64,000 bases of DNA from Caprimulgus europaeus (lineage: Eukaryota; Chordata; Aves; Caprimulgiformes; Caprimulgidae). A program made the position numbers and the translations under genes. The number at the start of each line of letters is the position of its first letter. Position 1 is the stretch's first letter. Below, one piece after another: positions 14,441-27,109 of this stretch. The notes beneath the pieces are model-generated. The model ran no database searches. It was not told where the DNA came from and saw only the letters and a list, made by a program, of their open reading frames with translations. The stretch spans positions 6,855,501 to 6,919,500 of the forward strand of contig OU015550.1 in assembly GCA_907165065.1 (NCBI GenBank), read 5' to 3'.

Positions 14441-16409
14441 CTGCTGTCCTCAGGCACCAGAAGCTCACCCATGGGGCAGGCAAAAGTGCCATGGAGATAA
14501 ATATGGCAGAGCTGCCAGTGGCTGTGGCTCCTGCAAGCCCTGGCTGCTGTCCCCACATCCCTGGTCTCTGAGAGGCACTGCCTGTGCCAGCAGATTGGGC
14601 AAGCACAGGGGAGAGCCCCTGTGACTGGCCTGAAACTGCCCCAATTCAGCAGCCAGAGTGTGAGATTCTTGCTGTGCTGGCAGGGGCGGTGCTGCCGGCG
14701 GGGAGAGGGAGCAAGACCCGAGCAGGTATCGCCCAGCAGCATCCTCCTGTCAGACCGCCCTGCCCACGTGCAGATGGACCGGGGGGAAATCGGCAGCAGA
14801 GCTGAGGCTGTTTGCACTCGTGTGCGGTGGTGAGATGCTGTGGAGCAAAGCCCTTTGAGAGCTCTGTGAGCAGATGATCCCGAGGGAGCAGAGCAGTGGC
14901 CTGGGGACTTGTGTCCTGCAGAGCTTATGTGGGCAAGAGCCACCCGGGGCAGGTGGGTGCTGTGCAGCACCAGGATGCTGTGCTGGGGGGTCTGATGTGG
15001 GGCTGCAGCCCCTGCCCTGCCCTGGCTCTGCCTGCTGCACGTTCCTCTCTGTGCAGAGGTGCTGTAGGGCAGGTGTGCCCAAGACTAATGAGTTATTGAT
15101 CAGCAGATAATAGGAGTAGCTTTCTTTCTAATGGCTGGATTGCTTATTGATCACACTCGCATGCAGGGGGAGGGAGGACCACGTACACCACACGTCATTG
15201 CCAACCTCCCTGTATTATTAACACTGTCCTGGGCATTGCCAGCACTCGTGTCTGTGAAGGTGAGTGATGGGAGAGGAGTGTGCAGGGCAGGCTGGGTGTC
15301 CCCTCCCAGCTCCCTGTGTCCCACCTCAGCTGTGTCCATAGCCCAGCAGCTCCCATTGCCACTGGCATGGAGATATTTCAGCACGAGGCTCTGAGCCCTC
15401 TCCTTACACCAGTGCTGTGTGTAACATGTCATTTCCTGATCTGTGGCACCCGAGAGAGGCTGCTGAGCCCTTTCTAATGGAACATCCTTCAGAAGAGGAT
15501 ATTCCTTGTTTGCCTTGGATAAGCCCTGAAGCGTGGTGGGGAATGGCAAGATTCACCCAGGACTGTCAGTCCAGCTCATCCTGTGTTGCCTCCTGCTCCA
15601 GCCACAGCCCAGCCTGGACCTGCTCCTCAGGCAGCTTGGACCTCTCAGCCAGCTCCTCTGGTGGCTTTTGCAGCCTCCTCCTCTTCTAAACCTGGTCCTT
15701 GAAGCTGCTGCCAGCCTGAGCTCCCCAAAATGCCGTTTGCATAAGGGACCGCAGCCTTCTGGTACAAGGCAAATCCAAAATACAGCGAGCAGTTGGCAGT
15801 GAAGTGACCCTCTATCCTGCCTCCACCTTGCCTTCTCCATCGCAGCAGGGCTGCAAATCACTTTCTAAACAGGGTTGTGCATCCTAGTCTGCAGACGAGT
15901 CCCTGAGCTGGGCTACGTGAAGCATTTCCCCGCCCCCTCCTTGCCTTGGGTCTTGTCTACTTGATCACATCCCCTCCGGTTAATGTCTGGCCTTAGACTA
16001 ACCCACACGTGCAGTGCAGCTGGATGCAAGCATCAGGTGAACCATGCTCCCTGGTCAGACTTCAGCCCAGGGAGGAAGAGGAGGGTGTTACCCTGAGCGA
16101 GCCCTTCCCCAGGCAGCGGACGGCTGGAGGGAGCCTTGTGCCAAGAGAACAAAGTGCCTGGTAGTGCTGTGGACACACTGCCTGGGTTGTGCTGATCACA
16201 GCTGGAACTAAGCACCAGGATCTGGAGAAAAAGCTCTGGCACCCCCAGGGCCACAGGCTGCTGCTGCTCTAATGGCTCTGACACAGATCAGACCCACCGA
16301 GACACACACAAGCGGGAACGCGTCTCTGGCCATCCTTATCCGCGCCGAGTTCATTCAGAAAAAACACAGTTCAGCTGCTCATGTTCGCTGTAGAGTAACC
16401 CACACATGC
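14441..16409. other. GC-rich gene-free stretch
   Basis: Mostly GC-rich, with one A+T-rich block near 15080-15240 containing two TTATTGATCA-like copies about 55 bp apart. No gene seen. Confidence 0.5.
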
Positions 16410-16820
16410 AGTGCTTAATAATTCAAGAGCTGAGAAAAATAATTATAAATATTTAAAGCCTCTGGAGCTGCGATGCCTTTGGAGTGGCGATGGCTTTGCC
16501 GTCGCTTCCTTCCCCTTCGCCAACCCCCTCTCCAAACACGGCTTTTAACTCACGGCAACAGGAAACATCCCTGCAGCCGGCCCTGGGGACCTGGGAAGCA
16601 TTTCTCTTTTGCATTAAGAAACTGAATTACACCTGAAATGGTTTGAGACCCGAAGGTTTCAGCAAGGGTAATGGGCTGGCATTCTGCAGGGATGGGAGCT
16701 GTAGGTAAATGGTGTCTTTCCTGTGTTGGAACTCTCAGGGCCAGAGGCCACAACTTCTGGGCTCTGTCCTTTCCCTTCCCGTGGATCTGCTGCACAATGT
16801 ACTTCACCCAGCCTGCTGCC

Positions 16821-16864
16821 GTCCATCCGTCCGTCTGTCTGTCCATCCATCTGTCCATCCATCC
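16821..16864 (+). repeat. Imperfect tetranucleotide repeat (GTCC/ATCC/GTCT)
   Basis: About eleven four-base units, a diverged microsatellite on the plus strand. Confidence 0.9.
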
Positions 16865-17000
16865 CTGCCTCCTCAGCCTTTGCCCACCAGCCTGTGTGAG
16901 GGATGAGCTGCCTGTGCCCGGGAGGGCAGGGAGCAGGGCCAGCTCTGCGGGTGGCAGCGGGTCCCCCGAGCCATGATGAACCTCCCTACAACCTTTTTTT

Positions 17001-17020
17001 GTCACTGTCTTAACAGTGAC
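17001..17020. repeat. Perfect short inverted repeat
   Basis: GTCACTGT and its complement, separated by CTTA, follow a run of seven T. Too short for a microRNA precursor; it sits at the edge of a non-repetitive block that looks conserved. Confidence 0.6.
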
Positions 17021-18830
17021 ATGCAGTGGCAGCATCATGCAATGGTCCTTTAGGAGAACAGCATCATGGCAACAAGACCAGCGCGAGTTATTATCAAGAA
17101 GATGCCAACAAGACAAGGATATTCAGTTGCTGTACATTGTAAACCAGACAAAAGGACCTTGACCCTGTGAAGGACACGGAGCTGCTCCTACGCTGCCTTT
17201 TCCAGCAGGGCCCAGGGGAATGATGACGTGGAAAAACTGCTGCTCCAGGTGATGTGCAATGTGTGGGTGGTTCCTGAGCCTCAGAAAGGGTCGTTTCAAA
17301 TGTACATGAGCTTCAGGAAAAGATTAATTCTGCTCTGCGGTGTGGACTGTGTGAGGAAAAATGGGGACAAAATTGCTACTTTGTCAGAATTCCCCCTGCG
17401 CCTGTATGGATGGATCTCATGTCTCGCCTTGTGGATGGATACGCTCCCATCAGCGCAAGCCTTGAAATGTCAGTGATTCCCGAAATCTTTATCATCCCCT
17501 GGTGAAATAGAAGCCTGAGCCATTGACTGGTAAGCACGCAGGAGAGGACCCAAGATGCGTGTGGACACAGAGGAAATTAATTGGCTTGAAGATGGGAAAA
17601 TAGGTCTGCTAAAAGGGTACGGCACAAAGCGAGGTTGTGGGGCACAGAGCCTTCCTTCACTCAAGCAACAAGTTTCTTCCTCTCATCACAACTGATTGTG
17701 TAATCCAATTTTTAAAAGTGTATTCTCTCCTTTCTGATCAGCACTAGCCAGCCAGCATGCAAATGCCACCACCCCACACTTCATTGTTTCCCAGCCTAAT
17801 TACTGGTGAAGAAGGCTGGGGATGAGCAACAAAATTGAGTGTGTTATCGACTGCTGCGCTCTCCGCCTGCTGCACACACAGGACAGAGATTAGACATTAA
17901 TCCTCCGGGCACCGGAGGTCTCCTCCAGCTTGTCACCACATCAAACACTGTTCATAGAACTTATTTAACTTGGCATTTGGTTACAAGAGCTGTGCAAAAG
18001 TATCCAGCTAACGAAGGGGTTTTGTTTTGCTTGCACACAGGGCTGGTTTCAGGGCAATGAACTTTCCCAAGGACAGGTTCCTGCCGGTTGGCACCTGGAG
18101 CCTTGAAGCCATGACTGGGGATGGTGACAAAGGGACACTGTCCCCGTGGGGTGGGCACTGGCCTCCCTTTGGGGCACGGCTGCAGGAGCTCCCTCCTCAG
18201 CCCAGCGCAGGCACCAGCGTCACTTCGGCTCATGGATGTTCTCTGGAGTCTGCAGTTTCTGCCGCTCCCGTCACAGCCATCACCTCGTGCGCTGCCAAAT
18301 CTCATCGTGTGGTGCTCTGTCAGCCTGAGCAGCCTCTTGACCTTTCTCTCCTTCTCAGGCTTCAGGCGAGTGTTTGCCTGTGGACAGGCGTCCGCGCGCT
18401 CCCGCTCCCCGCAAGGCTGGAGCCCTGATCTGGAGAGGAAACCTGGCAAAACCTGGGGGGCCAGCAGCGTCGGGGATGGGGGCTGCAGGCTGGAGTGGGA
18501 CCCCACCTCACCTCTGTTCGCTGGACAGGGGGCGAGCAGGGAGGTGAGAAATGCTCAGTGGTACCCGCAGGAGCCTCCTGGACCCTGCCCCGCTCCGTGA
18601 CCCTGGGAGCTGGGGGGACACGGTGACCTCCAGCCACACTGCGGGGACAGGGACGCGCCATGGGGCAAGGGAGACACAGCAACAACCCAGCCTGTGCCAA
18701 ACCTGCCAGAGGGCCGAGGCAAGGAAGGAGGTGTAGACACTTTCATTAGATTAATGTGCTGTGACATTTTAAATTAGGAAATATTAATGTGGGAATAATA
18801 GGGATGTGCTCGGGTTATTTTTCATTCACC

Positions 18831-19194
18831 TCAGCAGGCCATGAGAAAAGAGAGGGCAGAGAGAGAGCTGCTGTCCGAGGAGCTTCCACTGCCCTGGGCT
18901 GATCCTCCCTCAAGGCTGCTGGGCAAGGTGGTGGGTGGTCAGGGAGGGTGGCCAGGGGTGCTGTGCCAAGCTGGAGGCACAGGCTGGCACCAGAGAGGCT
19001 CTGGATGGGGCACCAGGTTTGGGGGTCAGTGCCTAAGCTGTCACTCCTGGGGGTGAGGAGCCTTCCCGACGGCCCTGCCTGCCCACAGGACCCTTCTCCC
19101 TTTGGCAGAGGGTCCCTGGCTGCCCCCGACCCCGCGCTGCCCTGCAGCCCCCGACACCCTGCCCACCTGTGGGAGTGCTGCCCAAGTTTACACC
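18831..19194. other. GC-rich stretch without a gene
   Basis: Rich in G+C and open on both strands; nothing recognised. Confidence 0.5.
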
Positions 19195-19290
19195 TTCCTC
19201 TTTTATTTATGACTTTCATTCCACTTTCTGCTGACTCTCTGATGGCACCACTCCAATTTAATTAAGTAAATAAATAGTGATTAATTTATA
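19195..19290. promoter_or_regulatory. A+T-rich block with TTAATTAA and TGATTAAT
   Basis: TTAATTAA at 19258-19265 and TGATTAAT (PBX-HOX type) at 19278-19285, in a short A+T island cut sharply from GC-rich neighbours. Confidence 0.35.
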
Positions 19291-19609
19291 TGCCACAGAC
19301 TCCTCTGTGTGAGCCCTGACAGCACTCCTGGCAGGAGACGCCCCACTCTAGCACATCCCACAACCCCCCAGGGTCCCCCGGTGTCAGACTGTGTCCCATG
19401 GGCTCAGCACGGTGCCAGACCCACGGGGACCCACGTGCTCCCACAGTGTGGCCAGGACCAGAAGGAACTCCAGCCACCCCTCCTGCAAGGGGCTGTCCAG
19501 CATCCCAGGCTCCAACAAGCGGTGGAGAAGCTGGAGGGTAAGGACAGGTGCAAATAGTTTGTGGCTTTGTGGCTACAAAAAGACTGAGCAGCATTTCTCC
19601 ACTAAGTTT

Positions 19610-20060
19610 TGATGCCCAGCATTTCTTTAATACAATTCAGGCGACACTGTGGAATAACTCTGTTAGTAGCTAATTATCTTTGCTATTGACCCAGCACTCC
19701 CAGAGTGCTCCCACAGTATGGGATTTTTCCCTTAATGTGTTATTTCCAAGTAGCCATGAAATTGCACAGGATTACAAACTTCCCCGCTTTGATGGAAACT
19801 CCCTACTCGTAAGGTTTCTGTGGGGAATAGAGACAAAATGCTTTAGAGTGTCAGTGAATTAGGTAGAATATTCGTTAGCCCAAAGGGTAAATTCATTTAT
19901 TGCTGCCTGTCGTGAGGCTGAAGACAATGATCTTTGCAAAGAGCACAAACAGCCCAGGAGTACGGCAAGAGATCAGTCTCTGAGGTGCAGGAAAAGAGAT
20001 AAAGCAGGTATATGGAGATAAAGCTAATTAAATTGAGATTCATGGCTACAAAGAAAGACT
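19610..20060. promoter_or_regulatory. A+T-rich block, candidate conserved non-coding element
   Basis: About 450 bp of non-repetitive A+T-rich DNA with TAGCTAATTATC and GCTAATTAAATT motifs. Confidence 0.3.
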
Positions 20061-20579
20061 AAAGAAGGTGCCTTATCTGGTGATTAGGGCAGAGGAGAGG
20101 ACTGAGGACACCTGGCTTCTAATCTCAAGCCTCCCCTTAATGCATTTTGTAGCCTGGGGCAAGTCACTTAATTCCCATTTTTGCCATTTAACCTGCACCC
20201 AGATAAACCCATCCAGCTATTTATGTGCTCTGCAGCATTTCTGCAGCTTGGAAGTATTTGGGAATGTTTTGAGATCCCACGTCATTGCACAGGCACTGGG
20301 CAGCCACAGCCACTAATCCAGCTGTGGGCACACCCCGGCGCGTCCCAGCACCTGCAGCTGACGGGAGCCTCTGGCTCCCGCTCCACCAGTTCTCCCCAGT
20401 GAAGACTGGGATGTGACTGCTGAGACATCTCGCATTTCTGCACGTCCTCTTGCCATTTGGCAGCAGAACTGTCACCAGCAGCTGCAATCTCGTCCCAGGG
20501 AAGGATGGAGAGGGGAATGTCCTTTGCAGCAGCGCGGACGACGCTCGGTGCGGCACAGGCTCCTCAGCAGGGTTTCAGG

Positions 20580-20890
20580 GAGAGATGCAATAATATTTGT
20601 GTTATTAAACAAACCTGAGGCCCACAGCTAGTGGTAAAGGTAGCAAAAAGAAGATCAATATGATGGCTAATGGCTACAGAAGGGCAGTTTAATTGGGTGT
20701 TGTGTTTGATAAATTATTTGTAAAGTCAAACACACAGTGGAAGTATTGCAGGCCTGCCTGCTCCGGAGGTAAACGAGGCAGCCGGCACAAATTGAGCCCA
20801 GGTGATTAATGGTTATAAACGCCGTTGTTTGCTAAACTGACAAGTCACCGGCAGTAAAAACAAAGCTGGAATAATTTTAATTGGGTTTTA
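20580..20890. promoter_or_regulatory. A+T-rich block with TGATTAAT
   Basis: About 300 bp with TGATTAAT at 20803-20810 followed by GGTTATAAAC, and several TTTAATTGGG-like motifs. Followed by a GC-rich segment at 20910-21090. Confidence 0.35.
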
Positions 20891-21109
20891 TTTATGCATC
20901 CCTGTTTGGGGCCGGTGTGGGAGCAGGTCTGTGTTTGGGACGAGGTGGTGACAGCAGACACCGTCCCTGCGGCCCAGAGCCGCCCTCCCGGGACAGCCGC
21001 CCCCTCCGGCGGGATGCGGCAGAGGCACGGGAGCATCCGCAGCCCACAGCATCCCCGCTCCTCCAACCCCGCCTGGCAGAGGAACAGGACAAGTCACTGC
21101 CCCTGCAGA

Positions 21110-21720
21110 GCTCAAAATCAAAGTATGATAACAGGTTCAGTGAGCCTGTGTTGCAGTGAGCGTTGTGCTCATGCAGCTGGGTTAGTGTGTAATGAACAAC
21201 TACATGGACTTACATTTCAAATTAGATCTGGAAAAAGTCTAGTAGTCTATTGATTGCCTAAAATATGTAACAGCTCTTTGGTCTCACATTTGAGCCCATA
21301 AAAATGCTGCTGTTACTAAAAAATGGCTACTTTGGGAATTTGGGCCTTGCATAAGCCAATTAAATTTAAATACTGGCACCATTTCCTTACAACTTTTCCT
21401 ATTATTTAAAAATTACTCCCATGCAGTTCTCCTGACTGGCATTTGAGCAGTGGCTGCAGACACGCCAGGGCTGGACAGAGGGTGACAGCAGCCTCACGCT
21501 CCTGCACACGGACACGCGTGCGGATGAAAGTGATGTTGATTTAGCAAATTATTTTTGAAAAAATGCAGAAAATTCCTTCTCAGTACGGACTAGGCAGAAG
21601 GCAAGAGATGGCAGCTTTCTCCCCTCTGCTTTGTGTGTGTCCTGAGCCAGGACAGGAGTCCCTGGATATGCTCCTTAGCCAGTATTCTAAACCTTGTTTA
21701 ATGTAAATCTATCGTGGAAG
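21110..21720. other. A+T-rich gene-free stretch
   Basis: Two A+T-rich parts (21110-21420 and 21530-21720) around a GC-richer centre. No gene or repeat family recognised. Confidence 0.45.
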
Positions 21721-22089
21721 CGCGTGTGGTGACGGTGGAGGCCGTGTAGCCATGAGCAGTGCAGCTGCATTTTCCTTCCTCCTCAGCCTCCTGCAGCAGC
21801 ACAAACCATCACCTGGAGTTGTCTCTCCATCACCTTTGGCTGCTCCTTCTTCTCCATCCCCCTCCTTTTGTCCCCACCAGCCCCTCGCCCTCGTACACGC
21901 CAGCTGGGTGCTCCTCAGACACAACTGTGCCTGAGCACTCCCCGGGCGCGGGGTCCTGAGCAAATCCAGTGGGATGAGGGCGGATTTACGTGGGTGCCTG
22001 CTGCAGATATGGGATGGAGGTCAGACACCGGCCCCGGCAATCAGAGTGTGGCACTAATGAGAGAAGTGACGAGGTCTCACTTTGACCCC

Positions 22090-22340
22090 GTTTGAATGGA
22101 GTGGTGTCTGGCACCCTCTCAAATTTATTTTAAATATGAACTCCCTTTAATCCTCCTCCCTATCTCATTCCCTACATCGCTGATTCCTCATCAAACGGTT
22201 TAAATTAATTTGAGCCTGCCGTTCTCTGCCCTGTTATCTCCCCCCCCCATTTATGAATTTTAAATCAACTTGTTAACAACCTACTTAGTTACATAATTTT
22301 GCTATAATAATCCATGCCCCTGGCCGATTGCATATTAATT
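22090..22340. promoter_or_regulatory. A+T-rich block, candidate conserved non-coding element
   Basis: Contains several TTTAAAT, TTTAATT and GCATATTAATTC motifs; GC-rich DNA follows at 22440-22720. Confidence 0.3.
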
Positions 22341-22734
22341 CTGGAGATAACACGCTCTGCAACCGATGACGTGGCCAGTCACAGCTGTGCTCTCGCTGCC
22401 AGTGGCGGCTGCAGCACCAGGAAAATGCCATTGTACAGACCAGTAGCCTGGTGGCTGCCAGGACTTGGGCTACTGGTGCTTTGCTCCCTGACCTGCCCGC
22501 TGCTCTCCAGCCCAGAGCCTTCCCCACCACGCTGGGGGCCGCAGGCCCTGCTCAGGCAGTGTAGGGAGGAGCGGGGGGTCCATGGCTTGGTGCTGTGTGG
22601 GACACCGGGGTGCGGGATGTCTTCATTGCAGGTGGCCGTGCCGTCCCTTCCCCTCCGAGCTGGCACACGCTGTCTCTATCCGTCCCCACAGCCCAGAGGC
22701 TCTAGAGCAAGCCGCGATGCAGACACCGTTTCCA

Positions 22735-22860
22735 AGATGGCAACTGAAGATACAATCTATAAATCGTTTCCTAAGGGTTATGATAATGGCTTATTGATTA
22801 ATAGGAGACGGTAGAGAAAACATGGGAAGCACTGGAGGTCATAAATCCTGGAAATGAGGT
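22735..22860. promoter_or_regulatory. A+T-rich block with TGATTAAT
   Basis: TGATTAAT at 22795-22802, within GCTTATTGATTAATAGG, close to a GTTATGATAATGG segment. Non-repetitive, sharply bounded. Confidence 0.35.
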
Positions 22861-23493
22861 AACCCTGCGTGTGCCAAGCCATGCGAGCTGCGCGCTCAGC
22901 TCCTCGCCTGGCAGCGGCTGGATTTCCTGGCTTGGGGAAGTTTTAATTCTCAGCAGTTTCGGGGCCAGGCTCAGCTCAGCCATCCCCGTCCTGCGGCACA
23001 GGCTGCTTGCCCCGGGCTCCGGGGAAAGGCTGCAGGAAGGGTGATGTTGAGTCCCGTGGGTTTTCCCTCGGCTCTGCAGGCGAAGGTCTCTTCAGGGAGG
23101 TGCCCAGAGCTGCCCTTGCTCTCAGCTCCTCTGCTTTCCGCCTCGGGAGTTTCATTCCCCTCCTCTCCCACATTTTGCTTTCATTCCTCTTTCTTATCCC
23201 TCTCGAGTCCCTGAAAGCAGCACTTCACGGACCGTGCTGTGCATTAACCCCGCTCGTTCGACCTCCATGGAGGCGCGCTGAGAGGGCTGGCACTTACATT
23301 TCCTGCTTTTTGTTCCTTGTTGGGTTTTTTTGTTTGGTTTTGTTTTTGTTTTTTATCTAATCGCTGAAGAAAAGCTGTGCATTGCCTTCAACCGCAAGAG
23401 GCTGCAGCGAGGGCTCTGCTCCAGCACCGGGGTAATTTACCCTCATCCCGCCGCGGCACCCGGGGGGGCTGTAACCTTGCCGTTGCCCGAGGC

Positions 23494-23518
23494 TGTTGCC
23501 GTTGCCGTTGCTGTTGCC
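23494..23518 (+). repeat. GTTGCC hexanucleotide repeat
   Basis: Four copies, one with a single change. Confidence 0.9.
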
Positions 23519-23593
23519 CGGACCGGGGCTGCCTCTGCCCGGGGTTCGGTCGCCCAACGCGGCGGGCACTGGCACCGGGACCGGAGCGCGCTC

Positions 23594-23611
23594 GCAGCGC
23601 CCTCTTGTGGC
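23594..23611 (-). promoter_or_regulatory. CTCF-like binding site
   Basis: GCAGCGCCCTCTTGTGGC on the plus strand matches the reverse of the CTCF core with about one mismatch. Occupancy not known. Confidence 0.4.
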
Positions 23612-23750
23612 TCCGCCGCGAAAGGCAGCGGGGGGGCGAGGAACGGGGCTGCCCGAGAGAGAGGTAACGGGGATGAACGGGGGCACCCGCCGGGACCGGC
23701 ACCGCAGCGAACAAGACCCGGTGCTGGCCCAGCCTGGCAGTGGCACCAAG

Positions 23751-24544
23751 AGAGCCATTCCTGTGGCTCTTGTGTCCCCGTTACGGTCACCTCATACCCT
23801 GACGCTGGGGAGATGCTCCTCTGCCCACCCACCCAGTGCCCAGCACCTCGGGGGCAACCAGGGCCAGCACCCTCCCTCGGTAATTAACTGAATCAGCCCC
23901 AGCACCCTGCCTTGGTAATTAATTCATTCCCAGCACCTCCCTGCGTAATTGGCACCAGCTGGGCTTCTCGGGGCACAGAACAAGGGGCAGGAGACACCCC
24001 AGTGACAAAAGAGCTTGAGGGTGTGCACGGGAGCAGAAACGCAGGGCAGTGGGTCACGCACCGGGGAGGGGTGACAGCCACGGTGGGCTCAGCACCCTCC
24101 CCACGCACCCATAAACGGCTGCAGGGTGGTGGACGGGGCACGCGGCTGCTCCCCTAAAACGGCCGCTGTTCTCCCACGCAGCGGCCTGGCTGCTGCCCTG
24201 GCACCCAGCACACGCTTCCCATGAACCCATGGCTCTTCAGCCCCTGGCACGTGTCCCCAGAGGGGACAGGTCTGTCACAGCCACCAAGCAATGCCCATCC
24301 CACTGCTTCCCCGGGGACCAAGCAACGGGGCCCTTGGCCCCCTTGTACCCCTTGGGCTGCACTCAGGGAAGCTGCGGGGGCAAGGCCAGCACCGTGGCGT
24401 ATCACGGGGGCAAAGGAGGCAAAAGCCATTTGCCGTGGCAGTGTCCTTGCAGAACGGGGACCTCTGAGCCTGCGAGACCATGGAAGGAGGCAGCATTAAC
24501 TCCTGGGAGAAAGCACCATGGGCTTCAGCCGCCCACGGTGATGC
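23751..24544. other. GC-rich gene-free stretch
   Basis: Contains a loosely repeated motif with GGTAATTAA at about 23878-23950 (three diverged copies, each near a CAGCACC). No gene seen. Confidence 0.45.
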
Positions 24545-24900
24545 TCGGTGCCCTGTCCAGGAGATTATAATGTGCATTCAGAAATCATTATAAATAATTA
24601 GTAAGCTGATATTCCAGGGTGATATCCCATAATTAAACATAATGATTTCATAGTGTTTGGCTGAGCAAGAATCAGACATTTCAAGATAATGGCTTGCTTT
24701 GCCTTTTATTTGGTGTGTATTAGATCCCCATATGGTCTCAAAAGCAGTTATTAGCACAAGTGCATTTTATAATCAGGTTTGTTCTGACTTGCACGTTATT
24801 CATTACATACTTAAAGCCAAACCTGATAAGAACTCGTTTTTAGGACAGGACAAAACTACAGTTTCAACTAATGGGAGACTTTACTGGTTTTGACACAAGA
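24545..24900. promoter_or_regulatory. A+T-rich block, candidate conserved non-coding element
   Basis: About 350 bp of non-repetitive DNA with CATAATTAAACATAATG and ATTATAAATAATTAG motifs between GC-rich neighbours. Confidence 0.35.
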
Positions 24901-24950
24901 CATCATCACAGGGCAATGAGGGCTGCTCCAGCATCTGCCACCTGCCCCCA

Positions 24951-25050
24951 AAGCATGGGGGCCATGGCATGGTATGTGACACAGGATGGGGCTGTGTCAC
25001 AGTGCCTGGCACAGGACGGGGCCATGTCATGGTGCCTGGCACAGGACAGC
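24951..25050 (+). repeat. 30-bp tandem repeat, about 3.3 copies
   Basis: Units begin at 24951, 24981 and 25011, with a partial fourth at 25041. Because 30 is a multiple of three, a short open frame survives across it, which is not evidence of a gene. Confidence 0.85.
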
Positions 25051-25789
25051 ACAGACTCTGCTGGTTATGGAGCCGCACGTTTGGTGAGGACATGCTTGGG
25101 AGGGGCTGATGTGCTGTACATGAGGCCATGTGTCCCGGCTGGGCTCTGAGCTGGGGGTTTGCTGGGGGCTGGGGCTGTGGCCAGCTGTGCCTTCTCCCCC
25201 TTTAGCTTTGCAGAGGGGTAGAAGCAGCTCGGGATGGCACCAGGCTGGGGTTTGTGCCAGGACATGGTGCCCCGACCGGAATCTCAGCCATTTCCTGAGC
25301 TTGAGGCTGACCCGATGCAGTAGCAGAAGCTGTTTTGGGTGAGACCAAGTGTTTTCTTTTCATATGCTCTAACATATCACTGCTCCGCTCCCGCCCCAGC
25401 CCGGGCACCCGCTGTGATGTCTGGCACAGCCCCAGGAGATTCCTCCCGGCCTCGCAGGGAGCCCAGCGCTGCTCTCGCCCCTGCCCAGGCCAACAGCCCC
25501 GGAGCCCACTGGGTGCCCCTTGGGTGCTCCAGCTGCCCCACTGCAGGCACCAGAGCCGAGCTGTGTGTACGTGCTGGGCAGAGCTGGGGCCCACAGCCGG
25601 GCACGGCTGGCGATGCTCCGGCAGCGCCCACGGACGGTGCAGCACCGAGCTCTGCGCCCACAGCTTCCCCTCCCGCCCTGGTGTGCTGGGGCGGATCGAG
25701 GGATTAACCTCCGGGATGTCTCTGGGAAGGGGATAATCACCAGCCCGTTTGCTGCAGCCTCAGCTGAAAGCCGGGTAAATCTGCTCCCT
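25051..25789. other. GC-rich gene-free stretch
   Basis: Open on both strands through high G+C; nothing recognised. Confidence 0.45.
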
Positions 25790-26350
25790 CCATGCAGATA
25801 AAAGCAATGAAGATATCAGAGATGTGACACGCCGCAGTGTGGGACTTGACTCTTCATTATTGAGTCATCCGCCTGCAGAATTGATTCCATTTTCACACGG
25901 TTTATTGCAGTTCAAAGCCTGGTGAGCTTTACCCTGTCATTGTCTGCGGGTGCTCCTGAGACAGACATCAAAGGAAGGGGAGCACCGGAGGGGTCAGCGG
26001 GGGGCTCGGGGTCAGCATCCACACGGGAGCAGCTCAGGCTGGTGGAGCCACCGTGGCCCCTGCTCTGCTCCCCCATGGCTCAGCCACCCCACGCTGGTGG
26101 CAGGGGACAGGGTGGTGGGAGAGGAGGAGGGATGCAGCTCACTGCGTGACGGGGAGATGGAAACGAGTCACCGAGCTGTAACTGCAAACGGTGACATTCA
26201 CACAACCAGGCTCATCCTTACGCACAACGTGCGGCCTCTGATTAAACACGTTTCATTTTCTGTCTTTTCCCTGCTAATTTTCCATAAAAGGTAATTAGCT
26301 ATCTTTTTTTTCTGTAGGTACGTAATTAATTAATACCTTCTTAATTGTGG
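25790..26350. other. Two A+T-rich blocks around a GC-rich core
   Basis: Blocks at 25790-25925 and 26150-26350; the second contains the TAATTAATTAAT run at 26323-26334. Candidate conserved non-coding DNA. Confidence 0.35.
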
Positions 26351-27109
26351 CCAGGATCATACTGTTTTGATTTACTCAGTGTTCACCCATTCCCAGTGCA
26401 ATTACTTCCATCTCTCATGCCCAGAGTCACAGGTGCAGGCAGCTGGGTTAACTGGGCACAGCCCTGCCCATACCCCAGCCCACAGCCCCCTGATGCTCGT
26501 GGGCCTGGTGGGGATGCAGGGGACGGGTGGGTGAGCTGCTGGGGAGCAGGGCATGGGGCGGGGGGGTTGCCACGAGAGGGTGCTCATAGAGCTGGATCCA
26601 ACACCGGACTGTGCAGCCCGTGCATGGTGAGGGCCAGGACTGCCAGCAGCTCCTGCCTGCGAGCTGCTCCTGCCTGCACGCCTCGCAGCAGCCTGCAGCC
26701 CCCAAAGGTCCCCTCCCTGCCCCTTCCTTGGGCTGGCTCCCACCTGCCCAAACCGCTCCTGCTCGCTGCAGCGCTGACACCGTGCCGGTGCTTGCACAAG
26801 TGTTTCTCCCAGTCTGCAGGAACGTGTCCTGAAATGGGCACATCTTGGCACCAGGCAACATCCATCACACAGGAAGCGGGGGCGGTGGCAGGCCTGGCTC
26901 CAAGCTCCTGGAGGAGCAGGGGTTCGTGCTGTGCCACGCTGGGACCGAGCCTTTGCCCTTGCCATGGCAGACAGTGGTCCTGTGGCAGCCAAGCCTGGAG
27001 CCGTCCCTGGCACAGGTCACCAATGCTCTGCCCCAGCCCTAATTCTACCAGTGACCGGCCGCTCCGGCTGTAAATCTTGGTTCTGGCTTTGAAAGCCACC
27101 AGCACAGCC
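26351..27109. other. GC-rich stretch without a gene
   Basis: Long open frames run on both strands across the same bases without any family resemblance, so none is annotated. Confidence 0.5.

Larger units (their letters stand above)
16410..18830. other. Gene-free stretch with several short A+T-rich blocks
   Basis: Blocks at 16410-16460, 17680-18010 and 18730-18830, the last with AGATTAATG and ATTAATG runs. A perfect 8-bp inverted repeat with 4-base loop lies at 17001-17020. A GTCC/ATCC tetranucleotide repeat is at 16821-16864. GC-rich DNA fills 18060-18720. Confidence 0.5.
23390..23750. promoter_or_regulatory. Small CpG-rich patch with CTCF-like site, no gene attached
   Basis: About 360 bp dense in CpG, with a GTTGCC hexamer repeat at 23494-23518 and a CTCF-like core at 23594-23611. 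No coding exon, and no recognisable first exon with a donor, could be tied to it. It may be an unassigned promoter or a boundary element. Confidence 0.4.

Noticed and set aside
17001..17020. MicroRNA or terminator hairpin
   Set aside because: An 8-bp stem is far too short for a microRNA precursor, and T-run terminators of bacterial type do not apply here.
26345..27105. 242-codon plus-strand frame and overlapping minus-strand frames
   Set aside because: No family resemblance and both strands open; base-composition artefact.
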